Made by a program: the position numbers and the translations under genes
Notes under the pieces: model-generated
What the model was told of the DNA's origin: nothing
The model's input: the letters and a program-made list of their open reading frames with translations, nothing else
Databases searched by the model: none
DNA from: DASSSY01 sp035708205
Lineage (GTDB): Bacteria > Bacteroidota > Bacteroidia > Chitinophagales > Chitinophagaceae
Reading direction: 5' to 3'
Length of the DNA stretch: 64,000 nt
NCBI GenBank assembly: GCA_035708205.1
Contig: DASSSY010000004.1
Location: 124,001-188,000, forward strand
In this document: positions 43,841 through 52,399 of the stretch, piece after piece
How positions within the stretch are numbered: position 1 is the stretch's first letter
How the letters are laid out: each line of letters starts with the position of its first letter

Positions 43841-44941
43841 ATGCGCTATTACCTGATTGCAGGAGAAGCCAGCGGTGATTTGCACGGCAGTAACCTGATA
43901 AAAGCTTTAAAAACAACAGATCCCAAGGCCGAAATGCGCTGCTGGGGTGGCGATAAGATGGCCGAAGCCGGTTCGATATTGGTCAAACATTATCGCGAAC
44001 TGGCCTTTATGGGCTTTGTTGAAGTGATTAGTCATCTGCCGGAAATCCTGAAAAACCTCAAAAGCTGTAAACAGGATATTTTAAACTTTAAGCCAGATGT
44101 TCTGGTGCTGATCGATTATCCCGGATTTAATCTGCGTATCGCTTCCTGGGCTAAGAAACAGGGCATAAAAGTTTGCTACTATATCTCGCCGCAGATCTGG
44201 GCCTGGAAAGAAAACCGGGTCAAAAAGATTAAGACTTCGGTTGACAAGATGCTGGTCATTTTGCCTTTTGAAAAAGCTTTTTATCAAAAACATCATTTCG
44301 ACGCCATTTATGTCGGGCATCCTCTGGCTGAGATCGTGAACAAAGAACTGCAGCAACCGCCAGAACCCCTGTCCGACAAACCGGTCATTGCGCTATTACC
44401 GGGCAGCCGTCAACAGGAAATTCGCGAAAAGCTGCCGGTCATGCTGTCTGTTGTCCGTCATTTTCCCGACTATCAGTTTATCGTGGCCAAAGCGCCTTCG
44501 ATGGATACGGCGTTTTATGAACCGTTCATGAACGATTATCCCAATGTCGGGGTTTTGGAAGGCCGTACGTATGATTTGCTCAAACAGGCTACCGCCGCTT
44601 TGGTGACCAGCGGCACGGCGACATTGGAAACCGCTTTGTTTGGTGTGCCGGAAGTGGTTTGCTACAAAGGCGCGGCATTGTCTTATTATCTTGCGCGGAA
44701 ATTGATTAAAGTTAAATACATTTCATTGGTAAACCTCATTCTCGACAAACCGGCGGTAAAAGAGCTTATCCAGAATGAATTTAATACCCAAAACCTTATT
44801 GCGGAATTGAACGCTTTGCTTTTTGATGCCGAGAAAAAAGAAGCTTTGCAAAGCGACTATACCCGCCTTTGGGAGCTCCTGGCCGAACGGGATAGCTCCA
44901 AAAAAGCCGCGGATGAGATTGTGGCACTGGCGAGAGAATAG
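43841..44941 (+). CDS. lpxB: Lipid-A-disaccharide synthase
   Basis: A 366-residue GT-B (GT19) glycosyltransferase that joins 2,3-diacylglucosamine-1-phosphate and UDP-2,3-diacylglucosamine at the inner membrane, in lipid A synthesis. The hallmarks are MRYYLIAGEASGDLHGSNLIKAL, the CWGGDKMAEAG segment, FMGFVEVISHLPEIL, DVLVLIDYPGFNLRIASWAKK, YYISPQIWAWKENRVKKIK, YVGHPL, ALLPGSRQQEIREKLPVML and LVTSGTATLETALFGVPEVVCYKG. Length is normal. It is alone on its strand with no other lpx gene nearby, so its transcription is separate. Confidence 0.97.
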   Translation: MRYYLIAGEASGDLHGSNLIKALKTTDPKAEMRCWGGDKMAEAGSILVKHYRELAFMGFVEVISHLPEILKNLKSCKQDILNFKPDVLVLIDYPGFNLRIASWAKKQGIKVCYYISPQIWAWKENRVKKIKTSVDKMLVILPFEKAFYQKHHFDAIYVGHPLAEIVNKELQQPPEPLSDKPVIALLPGSRQQEIREKLPVMLSVVRHFPDYQFIVAKAPSMDTAFYEPFMNDYPNVGVLEGRTYDLLKQATAALVTSGTATLETALFGVPEVVCYKGAALSYYLARKLIKVKYISLVNLILDKPAVKELIQNEFNTQNLIAELNALLFDAEKKEALQSDYTRLWELLAERDSSKKAADEIVALARE

Positions 44942-45021
44942 TTTTGGATCTATTGCTATAGATGTTAGGGGTGCTTAATTATATTCGGGCGATTTTGGCA
45001 AAGTTTGATAAATAAAATAAT

Positions 45022-45354
45022 ATGATAATTGGAATAGCAGGACCTTATTCAGCAGGCACAGCGGAACAAAAACGAATAAATATAGATAATTTGAATCGTG
45101 CCGCTGCCAAGCTTCTTGAACTCGGCCACATTCCGCTCATTGGAATAAACACGGCTATTCCTGTTCTGGAAAAGGCTAATGTTTCAGACAAGTACAAATG
45201 CATAATGGATATTTCGCTTGCTGTAATGGGTGCCTGTGACGCCCTTTTACTTTTAGCCGAAAGCCCCGGAGCAATCAGAGAACGGGATTTTATTCTGTCT
45301 AAAGGTAGGCCGGTATTCACATCTATAGATGAAATATTAAATGCGGTTAAATAG
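45022..45354 (+). CDS. DUF4406 / nucleoside 2-deoxyribosyltransferase-like protein
   Basis: A 110-residue protein: MIIGIAGPYSAGTAEQKRINIDNLNRAAAKLLELGHIPLIGINTAIPVLEKAN, then DISLAVMGACDALLLLAESPGAIRERDFILSKGRPVFTSIDEIL. It has the Rossmann-like NDT fold with the G-P-Y motif and the CDALLLL...SPGA-x-x-E pattern. The Glu of RERDF could be the catalytic nucleophile position. Family members act on N-glycosidic bonds or are uncharacterised; the substrate is not assignable. A TTTG-containing AT-rich leader (45000-45021) precedes the ATG. Confidence 0.75.
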   Translation: MIIGIAGPYSAGTAEQKRINIDNLNRAAAKLLELGHIPLIGINTAIPVLEKANVSDKYKCIMDISLAVMGACDALLLLAESPGAIRERDFILSKGRPVFTSIDEILNAVK

Positions 45355-45758
45355 TTTGATAACCGGAAAACAATCGCTGACAATGGGTTATCATCATCCG
45401 GGCTTAACAACAGTAGAGGATTTATAAGATAAAATAGCTTTAAAAACAAAGACATAGAAAGGATATTCAACGTAAAGAATAATCCGGCCAAATCAAAAGT
45501 CTAATAAATCAGGATACAACCATTTACCGTATCCAGAAATCGGCGAATAACCGTTACCTTTGTTCCTGATAAAATTTTTTAAAACCCTTCGTAGAAAAAC
45601 GGCAATAGGAATTTAAGTCCTCTATATATCCTTTTCCTCATCCCATTATTGGGATCCGGGCATTTGTGTAAGCGTTGAATTTTGTGGTGTCAGGTAAAGG
45701 AGTCTTGATTTGAATTTTCCGTTGCAGTTTTTATATGTTGCTATAAATTTATTTAGAA
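45355..45758. other. 404-nt gene-free stretch with a promoter box
   Basis: No gene is supported. A perfect -7 box TACCTTTG is at 45555-45562, 196 nt before ricT, so ricT may have a long leader, or a closer promoter may exist in the AT-rich region at about 45735-45755. Confidence 0.4.
45555..45562 (+). promoter_or_regulatory. -7 promoter box upstream of ricT
   Basis: TACCTTTG matches TAnnTTTG exactly. The 196-nt distance to the ATG is long for this sequence, so the link to ricT is uncertain. Confidence 0.35.
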
Positions 45759-47141
45759 ATGGGATGTGCCGGATGTGGCAGCAGCGCTAATGGCAAACCG
45801 GCGGGCTGCAATAGTAATGGCAATTGCTCTTCGGGCGGTTGCAACAGGCTTAATGTTTTTAACTGGTTGTCGGATATTCCCATTAGTGATCTGGGGAAGC
45901 CTTTCCCCATAATGGAAGTGTCCTTTAGTCATGGCAGCCGTAAAGAGTTTTTTAGGAATAACAGTCACCATATTTTTTCCAAAGGCGAATATGTCGTTGT
46001 TGAAGGCAGCGGGGGCTTTGACATTGGCGAAGTCAGCTTAACCGGGGAGCTGGTTAAATGGCAGATGAAGAAGAAAAACATCAAGGAAGAAAATCCCAAT
46101 ATAAAAAAGGTGCTCCGTCCTGCCGGCGTCCAGGATATTGAGTTATTTGAACAGGCCAAATCCGTTGAGAAAGAAATTCTTGTTCGGTCCAGGGCTATTG
46201 CCAGAAGCCAGAACCTGGAAATGAAGATCACGGAGGTAGAGGTGCAGGCGGACGGTAAGAAAATTGCTTTTTATTATACGGCGGATGGCCGTGTGGATTT
46301 TAGAGAGCTTATTAAGATCTACGCCTCCGAATTTAAGGCCAAAATTGAGATGCGGCAAATCGGTGCCCGGCAGGAAAGCGCGAAGATCGGTGGTATCGGT
46401 TCCTGTGGTCGTGAATTATGTTGCAGCACCTGGCTGACCGATTTTAAAACCGTAAATACCACCGCGGCCCGTTATCAGAACCTATCCATCAATCAGGCTA
46501 AACTTTCGGGGCAATGCGGGCGCTTAAAATGCTGTCTTAATTTTGAGCTGGACACTTATATGGACGCGCTTAAAAACTTTCCGCAAAATGCTGATAAATT
46601 GGAAATGGCCACTGGCCTGGCCTATCTTCAGAAAAAAGATATTTTCAGGAACCTGATGTGGTATAGTTTCTCGGGCAGCAATAAGCAATATCCGCTGACC
46701 ATAGAACGGGTAAACGAAATTCTTGTCTTGAACGGGAAGGGTGTTAAGCCGGAAGACCTGGAGGCCACGGAGGTCAGGAGCCGGCGATATCAAGATACCG
46801 ACTCAAAAGTGGATATGGGTTTTGTCAATGATGTCGGCCAGATCAGCCTTAACTCCCTGAGCCATAATGGCCGGCGGAAAAAGGGAAACAGGAGCAAGGC
46901 GCAGAATGCTCCTTCAAAACAGGAACCGAAAGAGGCTAATCGTCGCGGCGCTTCCGCCCAGCCCGACAAAGGCAAAAATGTTCCGTCGCGCCCGGACAGC
47001 CGGCGGGAGAAAGCAAATGCGCAAGGAAAGGGTTCGCAACAACACTCCGGGCAGGATAAACGTCAAAATAACCGGGGCAACAATAACGCCAGAAACAGGC
47101 CGAACCGCCCGGAAGAAGGAGGAACACAAGCCGGAACCTAA
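45759..47141 (+). CDS. ricT: PSP1-domain protein, RicT/YaaT-like
   Basis: A 460-residue protein. A cysteine-rich N-terminus (Cys at 3, 6, 15, 20 and 25) precedes the PSP1 domain, with the signature IGGIGSCGRELCCSTWLTDFKTVNTTAARYQNLSINQAKLSGQCGRLKCCLNFELDTY. The last 90 residues are a low-complexity tail rich in Arg, Asn, Gln, Lys and Gly. RicT of B. subtilis is a subunit of the Fe-S-containing Y-complex that affects RNase Y cleavage. RNase Y partners are not evident here and the tail could bind RNA (inference). It is followed after 60 nt by the beta-lactamase-like gene. Confidence 0.85.
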   Translation: MGCAGCGSSANGKPAGCNSNGNCSSGGCNRLNVFNWLSDIPISDLGKPFPIMEVSFSHGSRKEFFRNNSHHIFSKGEYVVVEGSGGFDIGEVSLTGELVKWQMKKKNIKEENPNIKKVLRPAGVQDIELFEQAKSVEKEILVRSRAIARSQNLEMKITEVEVQADGKKIAFYYTADGRVDFRELIKIYASEFKAKIEMRQIGARQESAKIGGIGSCGRELCCSTWLTDFKTVNTTAARYQNLSINQAKLSGQCGRLKCCLNFELDTYMDALKNFPQNADKLEMATGLAYLQKKDIFRNLMWYSFSGSNKQYPLTIERVNEILVLNGKGVKPEDLEATEVRSRRYQDTDSKVDMGFVNDVGQISLNSLSHNGRRKKGNRSKAQNAPSKQEPKEANRRGASAQPDKGKNVPSRPDSRREKANAQGKGSQQHSGQDKRQNNRGNNNARNRPNRPEEGGTQAGT

Positions 47142-47201
47142 TGCCGGGTTTTGTCTTCCACCGGTTTTAGCCTTATTTTCGCGCAAAAAATTTACTTCAA
47201 C

Positions 47202-48056
47202 ATGACCACATTAAAATCTTTTGTTGGTTTTGCCGTCCTCTTTGTAATGATTGTCGTAGCCATGCCGGCTTGCCGGGATGTCAGGGTTAAGGAACACCAG
47301 GAATGGAAAGCCTATTTTCAGGAGAACGATATTCAGGATGCTTGTTTCGAGATGTATGACAATAACAAGGAGATCGCTTTGTATTTTAATAAAAAGCGTT
47401 GTTCCGAACGGATGACTCCCGGTGCTGTTTTTGACATTTTTAATGCTTTGGTTGCCTTAAGCAGCAATGTCGCCCTTGACGAACAGTTTAAATTAAGAAC
47501 CTGGAGCAATATGAAAGGGGCCATGGACTCCCTGACCCTGAAGCAGGCCTTTCAAGAGGAGAACGGTTCCTATTTCGAACAGTTAGCCATATTGACCGAC
47601 AGCCAGAAAATGCAGTTTAGTTTAGACACCGTACAATTTGGTAATATGCTGATGGGCGGGGCTCCCGGTCAATTTTATAAGGACGGCCGGTTAAAGGTCA
47701 CGGCCGATGAGATGGTCGGCTTTATGAAACGTTTGTACCATGGAGAATTGCCGGCATTCGACCAACGCTCTATTCGTCTGGTTCAGGGCATGCTTTTGCA
47801 GGAAACGAAACCTGATGAGAAGCTGTATTACCGCTATGCCAGCCTGCCGCAAAGCGACAGCACGCTTCATTGGCTTGTTGGCTATATGGAACATACCGAA
47901 GGCCTGAAAAACCCTAAAACAGGGAAAACGGAGTACATTCCGCATCCCTATTTCTTTGCCATGAATTTTACGACACCCGCTTCCGCCAAAGACTGGAAGT
48001 CGGTAAGCCTGCAAATTTTAAAAGATATCCTTAAGGTTAGCCATGCCAATGATTAG
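47202..48056 (+). CDS. Class D beta-lactamase/penicillin-binding-like lipoprotein, catalytically inactive
   Basis: The 284-residue protein starts at ATG 47202 with an exported, probably lipidated N-terminus (VLFVMIVVAMPAC, Cys24). The whole chain aligns by eye with OXA-type class D serine beta-lactamases: the N-terminal strands, PGAVFDIFNALVALSSNVALDEQ, GSYFEQLAI, FGN, FYKDGRLKVTADEMVGFMKRLYHGELPAF, WLVGYMEH and FFAMNF. The catalytic S-x-x-K is replaced by A-V-F-D (residues 75-78), the YGN motif is FGN (146-148), and the KTG box is missing (YRYAS in its place). It should not hydrolyse or acylate beta-lactams and may be a binding or regulatory homologue. A TATTTTCG box (47174-47181) lies upstream, so it may have its own promoter. 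Confidence 0.8.
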   Translation: MTTLKSFVGFAVLFVMIVVAMPACRDVRVKEHQEWKAYFQENDIQDACFEMYDNNKEIALYFNKKRCSERMTPGAVFDIFNALVALSSNVALDEQFKLRTWSNMKGAMDSLTLKQAFQEENGSYFEQLAILTDSQKMQFSLDTVQFGNMLMGGAPGQFYKDGRLKVTADEMVGFMKRLYHGELPAFDQRSIRLVQGMLLQETKPDEKLYYRYASLPQSDSTLHWLVGYMEHTEGLKNPKTGKTEYIPHPYFFAMNFTTPASAKDWKSVSLQILKDILKVSHAND

Positions 48057-48085
48057 CGGAATTTATTCCGCTAATCATTGGCATG
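48042..48085 (+). terminator. Long perfect hairpin across the beta-lactamase-like stop codon
   Basis: A 21-bp perfect inverted repeat (48042-48062 and 48065-48085) with a 2-nt loop. The left arm contains the last codons and the TAG stop (48054-48056). The T-run after the stem is weak (TTTC). Its length is unusual for a terminator; it may also stabilise mRNA or be a palindromic repeat. Confidence 0.6.
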
Positions 48086-48564
48086 CTTTCTTTAACAGGA
48101 CCAGGCGCTTTCGTGGGGAGCCCCGGTTAACGCTATCACTGCCCAACGTTCCTGATTAAAACAACAGGCGGAAGAAAGCATGACGATCCGATTAAATGCC
48201 GCGGCCTGGGATAATATGGTGAAAAACAAAGTAAGCGGCAAGGATAAACCGCAGGTTCTGAAGTGATTTGCAAGGAGCATGGCTTTGACCAATGGATTAT
48301 CCGAATGGTGATCGTCACAGGCACTTACGCCCATCTACCGTATCTGAACGGCGATAAAGACAAAGCCATTCAAACAGAAGAGGAAGCATTATCCAAGCCG
48401 ATAATAGCAGGACGGATTTCCATGTGCCTTAGATAAAATGGAGGAAAATATTTTCAGGCTTTATTTTCGTCATTGTTGGGATGAGTGTCATTTCCAAACA
48501 ATGATGGCTAATCCTGCCGGGACCTTTGTAGGGCTTTTTTTTATGTGTTCAATAAGCGCAATAC
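48086..48564. other. Gene-poor stretch with one coding relic
   Basis: Apart from the broken + strand gene at 48180-48436, nothing is supported. A T-run (about 48534-48541) precedes the leftward gene. Confidence 0.4.
48180..48436 (+). pseudogene. Decayed gene fragment of unknown family
   Basis: Two frames join by a one-base shift at about 48258-48270. The first is MTIRLNAAAWDNMVKNKVSGKDK from ATG 48180. The second continues SEVICKEHGFDQWIIRMVIVTGTYAHLPYLNGDKDKAIQTEEEALSKPIIAGRISMCLR to the stop at 48434-48436. The composition is coding-like. The family is not recognised, and the upstream part may also be decayed. Confidence 0.45.
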
Positions 48565-49086
48565 TTACTCCGCCACTTTTAAATTCAGCCGGCTGCTGAG
48601 CCAGCTTTGGGACAGGGGTTGCAGCCAGTTGTCCAGCAAATCTTTTTTGTTGTCCACTAGGTTGTTGAACAATAGAGTATCTCCGGAAATATACCCTTTG
48701 TCCAGGGCATACTGCACCTGGTTCATCGGCAGGGCTTCGGGCTTGTCGCTGATGAGGAAGGTAATGGACAAACGATCGAAGAGCTTGGCCTCATACTGCC
48801 GTTCAATGCTTTTGAGCACCCGCACGGAGCTGTCGATGCTGCAGCCGCTCACTTCATGGGCACTTTCGTCCGCCATCAGTATGATAAAACGGTTGAACAA
48901 CAGGCCGGCCCAGCCTTTCACTTCTTTGCCGTGCACCATCCATTGCAGGTAAAACTGTTTCAGCTGCTCGTTAATTTCCAGGGCCTGCTGCACCGAAAAC
49001 GGCCTGCTGCTCTGATAAACCCATACCCGGCTGTTGCCGGGAAAATTGGCAGGAATTAAATCTTTTATTTCAGTGCTCAGAGACAT
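48565..49086 (-). CDS. Conserved Bacteroidota protein often mislabelled ABC transporter ATPase
   Basis: A 173-residue cytoplasmic protein: VWVYQSSRPFSVQQALEINEQLKQFYLQWMVHGKEVKGWAGLLFNRFIILMADESAHEVSGCSIDSSVRVLKSIERQYEAKLFDRL. The WxYQS-RPF, W-x-x-HG, IILMADE and VSGCSIDSSVR features are those of a family conserved across Bacteroidota. It has no Walker A or signature motif and is not an ABC ATPase, despite frequent database naming. The conserved Asp-Glu and Cys-x-x-Asp suggest a possible enzymatic site of unknown kind. It lies 21 nt downstream of the flavoprotein gene on the same strand and may be co-transcribed. Confidence 0.75.
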   Translation of the reverse strand: MSLSTEIKDLIPANFPGNSRVWVYQSSRPFSVQQALEINEQLKQFYLQWMVHGKEVKGWAGLLFNRFIILMADESAHEVSGCSIDSSVRVLKSIERQYEAKLFDRLSITFLISDKPEALPMNQVQYALDKGYISGDTLLFNNLVDNKKDLLDNWLQPLSQSWLSSRLNLKVAE

Positions 49087-49107
49087 TGTTGAAAAAGCGA
49101 TAACGGA

Positions 49108-50118
49108 TTAAAATTCATGAATCCCGTTCACGGTGGTATATTTCATCGTGTATTTCACACCGGGGTTCATGTACTGATAAGCGCTGTGGCTCATCAGGGC
49201 GGCTTCGTGGAATCCGCAAAGGATGAGTTTCAGCTTGTTGGGATAAGTGTTGATATCGCCGATAGCGTAAATGCCGGGAATGTTGGTGGAATAGTCATCC
49301 GTATTCACTTCGACGGCTATCTTATCCACATTCAGCCCCCAGTCGGCAATAGGCCCTAATTTCGGGCTCAGGCCGAAAAGCGGGATCAGGTAATCCGTAT
49401 CAATGGTAACCGCGTTCTGTGTTTTGCTGTTTTCTATCGAAACACTTTGTAGATGGCCGTTTCCGTAAACTTCTTTCAGATTGCTGTTGAGCAATAATTC
49501 TATCTTTCCTTGCTCCGCCAGTGCCATGACTTTGTTGACGGAATCAGGCGCACCGCGGAATTTTTCGCTCCGGTGCACCAAGGTCACTTTCTCCGCGATC
49601 TCGGCTAAATGAATGGTCCAGTCTAACGCGCTGTCCCCGCCGCCGGCCAGCACCATCCGTTTGTTGCGGTAATGTTCCGGGTCAATGATCATATAGTTGA
49701 TGCCCTTCCCGTTTTCAAAACGTTCCAGCCCTTCTACGGCCGGTTTGCGTGGCTCGAAACAGCCAAGGCCCCCGGCAATAACGACTACTTTTGACCGGAT
49801 TTCCGTACCTATATTGGTCTTGACCACAAAATCGGCTTCGCCCCGTTTTTCCAGCGTTTCCACGCGTTCGCCGAAAGTAAATTCCGGGTGAAAAGGTCTG
49901 ATCTGCTCCATCAGGTTGTCTACCAATTCATGAGCCAGCACCGAAGGATAGCCCGGAATATCATATATCGGTTTTTTGGGGTAGATCTCTGTGAGCTGAC
50001 CGCCTGCCTGGCCTAAAAAATCAATTAAATGACAGCGCATCTTCAACAAACCGGCTTCAAAAACGGCGAATAAACCCACCGGGCCGGCACCAATTATCAC
50101 TATATCTGTCTGTATCAT
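49108..50118 (-). CDS. Ferredoxin--NADP reductase type flavoprotein (TrxR-like FNR)
   Basis: A 336-residue NAD(P)H/FAD enzyme. The FAD dinucleotide fold is VIIGAGPVGLFAVFEAGLL with FLGQAGGQLTEIYPKKPIYDIPGYP. The NADPH fold is MVLAGGGDSALDWTIHLAEIAEKVTLVHRSEKFRGA, and the C-terminal FAD contact is GIYAIGDINTYPNKLKLILCGFHEAALMSHSAY. The CxxC redox pair of true thioredoxin reductases is absent, which places it in the YumC-type ferredoxin/flavodoxin-NADP+ reductase group. A perfect -7 box (TAATTTTG on the minus strand) is at 50145-50152. Confidence 0.9.
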   Translation of the reverse strand: MIQTDIVIIGAGPVGLFAVFEAGLLKMRCHLIDFLGQAGGQLTEIYPKKPIYDIPGYPSVLAHELVDNLMEQIRPFHPEFTFGERVETLEKRGEADFVVKTNIGTEIRSKVVVIAGGLGCFEPRKPAVEGLERFENGKGINYMIIDPEHYRNKRMVLAGGGDSALDWTIHLAEIAEKVTLVHRSEKFRGAPDSVNKVMALAEQGKIELLLNSNLKEVYGNGHLQSVSIENSKTQNAVTIDTDYLIPLFGLSPKLGPIADWGLNVDKIAVEVNTDDYSTNIPGIYAIGDINTYPNKLKLILCGFHEAALMSHSAYQYMNPGVKYTMKYTTVNGIHEF

Positions 50119-50144
50119 CGGGTAAGTATCATTAAATTCGGCCG

Positions 50145-50152
50145 CAAAATTA
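50145..50152 (-). promoter_or_regulatory. -7 promoter box of the FNR-type gene
   Basis: Minus-strand TAATTTTG, an exact TAnnTTTG match, 26 nt before ATG 50118. Confidence 0.45.
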
Positions 50153-50403
50153 CGAAATCATCGGGTGAAAACAGCCTATTCCGGTCATTTTAGACCCTAT
50201 ACTGATATAGCCACTTTCTATTTATGACAGAGCCATGACAAAAATTGTGATAAGAGTGCTTGCTTTATATAGTGACAAGGCTCAAAAATTATTCTTTTAT
50301 TATCAAAAAACTATTGGCTATAGCCATTTATTTTTTGCAATTTTGCAACGATTATTCATATTTTTACCAATTATAATAAAATACATAAGGAATCCGGTAT
50401 ACA

Positions 50404-51426
50404 ATGGGATTATTCAACTTTTTAACGCAGGAAATTGCGATTGATCTGGGCACGGCAAATACGCTAATAATTCATAATGATCAGGTGGTGGTTGACGAGC
50501 CTTCAATTGTGGCCAAGAATCGTGCGTCAAATAAAATTGTGGCCGTAGGAAAGAAGGCCATGATGATGCATGAGAAAACACATGATAATCTCAGGACTAT
50601 CCGGCCGTTGAAAGACGGGGTTATTGCCGATTTCGACGCTGCCGAAGGGATGCTTCGGGAAATGATAAAAATGGTTTATACCAAGAAACCGTTGTTTCCG
50701 CCCAGCTGGAAAATGGTTATTTGTATTCCGTCAAGCATTACTGAGGTCGAAAAACGCGCGGTACGCGACAGTGCCGAACAGGCGGGCGCTAAAGAAGTAT
50801 ATATGATCCATGAGCCGATGGCGGCCGCCCTGGGGATCGGTATTGACGTGGAAGAGCCTACGGGAAATATGATCATTGATATAGGTGGTGGTACCACCGG
50901 TATTTCGGTTATTTCCCTGGCCGGTATTGTTTGCGATCAAAGTATCCGTATCGCGGGCGATGAATTTACAACAGATATTATGGAAGCTATGCGCCGTTAT
51001 CATAGCCTGAATATCGGTGAGCGTACGGCGGAGCAAATTAAGATACATGTCGGCTCCGCGCTGAAAGACCTGGAAAATCCGCCGGACGATATCCCGGTCA
51101 ACGGCCGCGACTTGGTTACCGGTATTCCGAAACAGATCATGGTGTCCTACCAGGAAGTGGCCGAGGCTTTGGATAAATCCATCTTTAAAATTGAAGAAGC
51201 CATTCTGAAAGCGTTGGAAAGCACGCCGCCGGAGCTGGCTGCGGATATTTACCGCCGGGGCTTATATCTGACGGGCGGCGGCGCGTTATTGCGGGGACTG
51301 GATCAGCGCATTGCCCATAAGATCAAATTGCCGGTGCAGGTAGCGGAAGATCCCTTGCGTGCCGTTGTGCGCGGCACGGGCATGTCCTTGAAAAATATCA
51401 GCCGCTTTACTTTTTTAATGAAATAG
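50404..51426 (+). CDS. mreB: Rod shape-determining protein MreB
   Basis: A 340-residue bacterial actin that guides cell-wall elongation at the inner membrane. The membrane-binding amphipathic N-terminus MGLFNFLTQE precedes the phosphate-1 motif AIDLGTANTLI. KPLFPPSWKMVICIPSSITEVEKRAVRDSAEQAGAKEVYMIHEPMAAALGIG, phosphate-2 NMIIDIGGGTTGISVISLAGIV and the adenosine motif GLYLTGGGALLRGLD follow. It is G-rich on its sense strand. mreC follows after 40 nt. Confidence 0.97.
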   Translation: MGLFNFLTQEIAIDLGTANTLIIHNDQVVVDEPSIVAKNRASNKIVAVGKKAMMMHEKTHDNLRTIRPLKDGVIADFDAAEGMLREMIKMVYTKKPLFPPSWKMVICIPSSITEVEKRAVRDSAEQAGAKEVYMIHEPMAAALGIGIDVEEPTGNMIIDIGGGTTGISVISLAGIVCDQSIRIAGDEFTTDIMEAMRRYHSLNIGERTAEQIKIHVGSALKDLENPPDDIPVNGRDLVTGIPKQIMVSYQEVAEALDKSIFKIEEAILKALESTPPELAADIYRRGLYLTGGGALLRGLDQRIAHKIKLPVQVAEDPLRAVVRGTGMSLKNISRFTFLMK

Positions 51427-51466
51427 TCTTTAGGATCATTGCCAGGGTGCTAATATTTGAATCTTT

Positions 51467-52390
51467 GTGCGCAAGTTTTTATTGTTAATCCGACGTTTTT
51501 GGACACTTATACTTTTTATTAGCTTAGAAGTGATAAGTATTTATTTTATTGCCAAGAGCCGGAGCACACAAGGCATCGACGTTATTAACTCAGCGAATGG
51601 AACAGTCGCTTATTTTTACCGGAAGGAACAAAATATTATTTCTTATTTTAACCTGAAAAAGGTCAATACGGATCTTTTAAAGGAAAATACGGCCTTGCGC
51701 AATCAGTTGTTTTACAGGCAATCGGTGGATACGTTTAAGACCGTTGATGCAAAAATTCCGATTTTTGATTATGATAAAATCGACCGGGACCAGGACAGCA
51801 ATGCGTTAGCGCCGGTAACGATGACCATAACGGAAAACCCGCCTTTGAAAGTGGTGCGCTATGCCCAATACCGGTTTATTCCGGCAAGGGTCATTAATAA
51901 TTCAATCAGTAACGACCGGATTAATTTTATTACGATTAACCAGGGCAGTGAAGCGGGCATTAAACCGGGTATGTCGGTCGTCAGCAGTGTGGGTATTGTA
52001 GGACGTGTGGAACATGTTTCCAAACACTTCGCGACCATCGCTTCCGTGCTAAGCAACAGGAAGGTCAGTGCACGGTTAAAGCTGCATGAGGCATTCGGGC
52101 AGATCACATGGATACCGGGGCATCCCGATTTTGTACAAATGGACAATATGCCGATCACGTTGCCGATAAAGCTCCGGGACAGCGTGTTTACCACCGGTTT
52201 TGCTTCATTTCCGGCCAATATCCTGGTAGGCCGGGTCAGCCATATCGATACGGTTAAGAGTGATAACAGCTTGTCGCTGCGGATCCGTTTAGCTACCAAT
52301 TTCAGGACTTTGGCATTTGTCTATGTTGTGGTGGACGGCATGAATGCCGAAAAAGAAAATTTGGAAAAGAAAGACCGGTCAGCCAGATAA
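51467..52390 (+). CDS. mreC: Rod shape-determining protein MreC
   Basis: A 307-residue protein starting with GTG 51467. It has one N-terminal TM anchor (WTLILFISLEVISIYFIAK), a coiled coil (NTDLLKENTALRNQLF) and a periplasmic beta-barrel domain with INFITINQGSEAGIKPGMSVVSSVGIVGRVEHVSKHFATIASVLSNRKVSARLK. MreC links cytoplasmic MreB to the periplasmic wall synthases. It lies between mreB and mreD (9 nt gap) in the usual order. Confidence 0.93.
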   Translation: MRKFLLLIRRFWTLILFISLEVISIYFIAKSRSTQGIDVINSANGTVAYFYRKEQNIISYFNLKKVNTDLLKENTALRNQLFYRQSVDTFKTVDAKIPIFDYDKIDRDQDSNALAPVTMTITENPPLKVVRYAQYRFIPARVINNSISNDRINFITINQGSEAGIKPGMSVVSSVGIVGRVEHVSKHFATIASVLSNRKVSARLKLHEAFGQITWIPGHPDFVQMDNMPITLPIKLRDSVFTTGFASFPANILVGRVSHIDTVKSDNSLSLRIRLATNFRTLAFVYVVVDGMNAEKENLEKKDRSAR

Positions 52391-52399
52391 AAGGAGTTT

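Noticed and set aside
47202..48056. Functional beta-lactamase (resistance gene)
   Set aside because: The nucleophilic serine and the lysine of S-x-x-K, and the KTG box, are all missing.
48565..49086. ABC transporter ATPase (common database name)
   Set aside because: No nucleotide-binding motifs are present in the sequence.
49108..50118. Thioredoxin reductase
   Set aside because: The fold is TrxR-like, but the CxxC pair between the FAD and NADPH segments is missing, so an FNR-type reductase is the better call.
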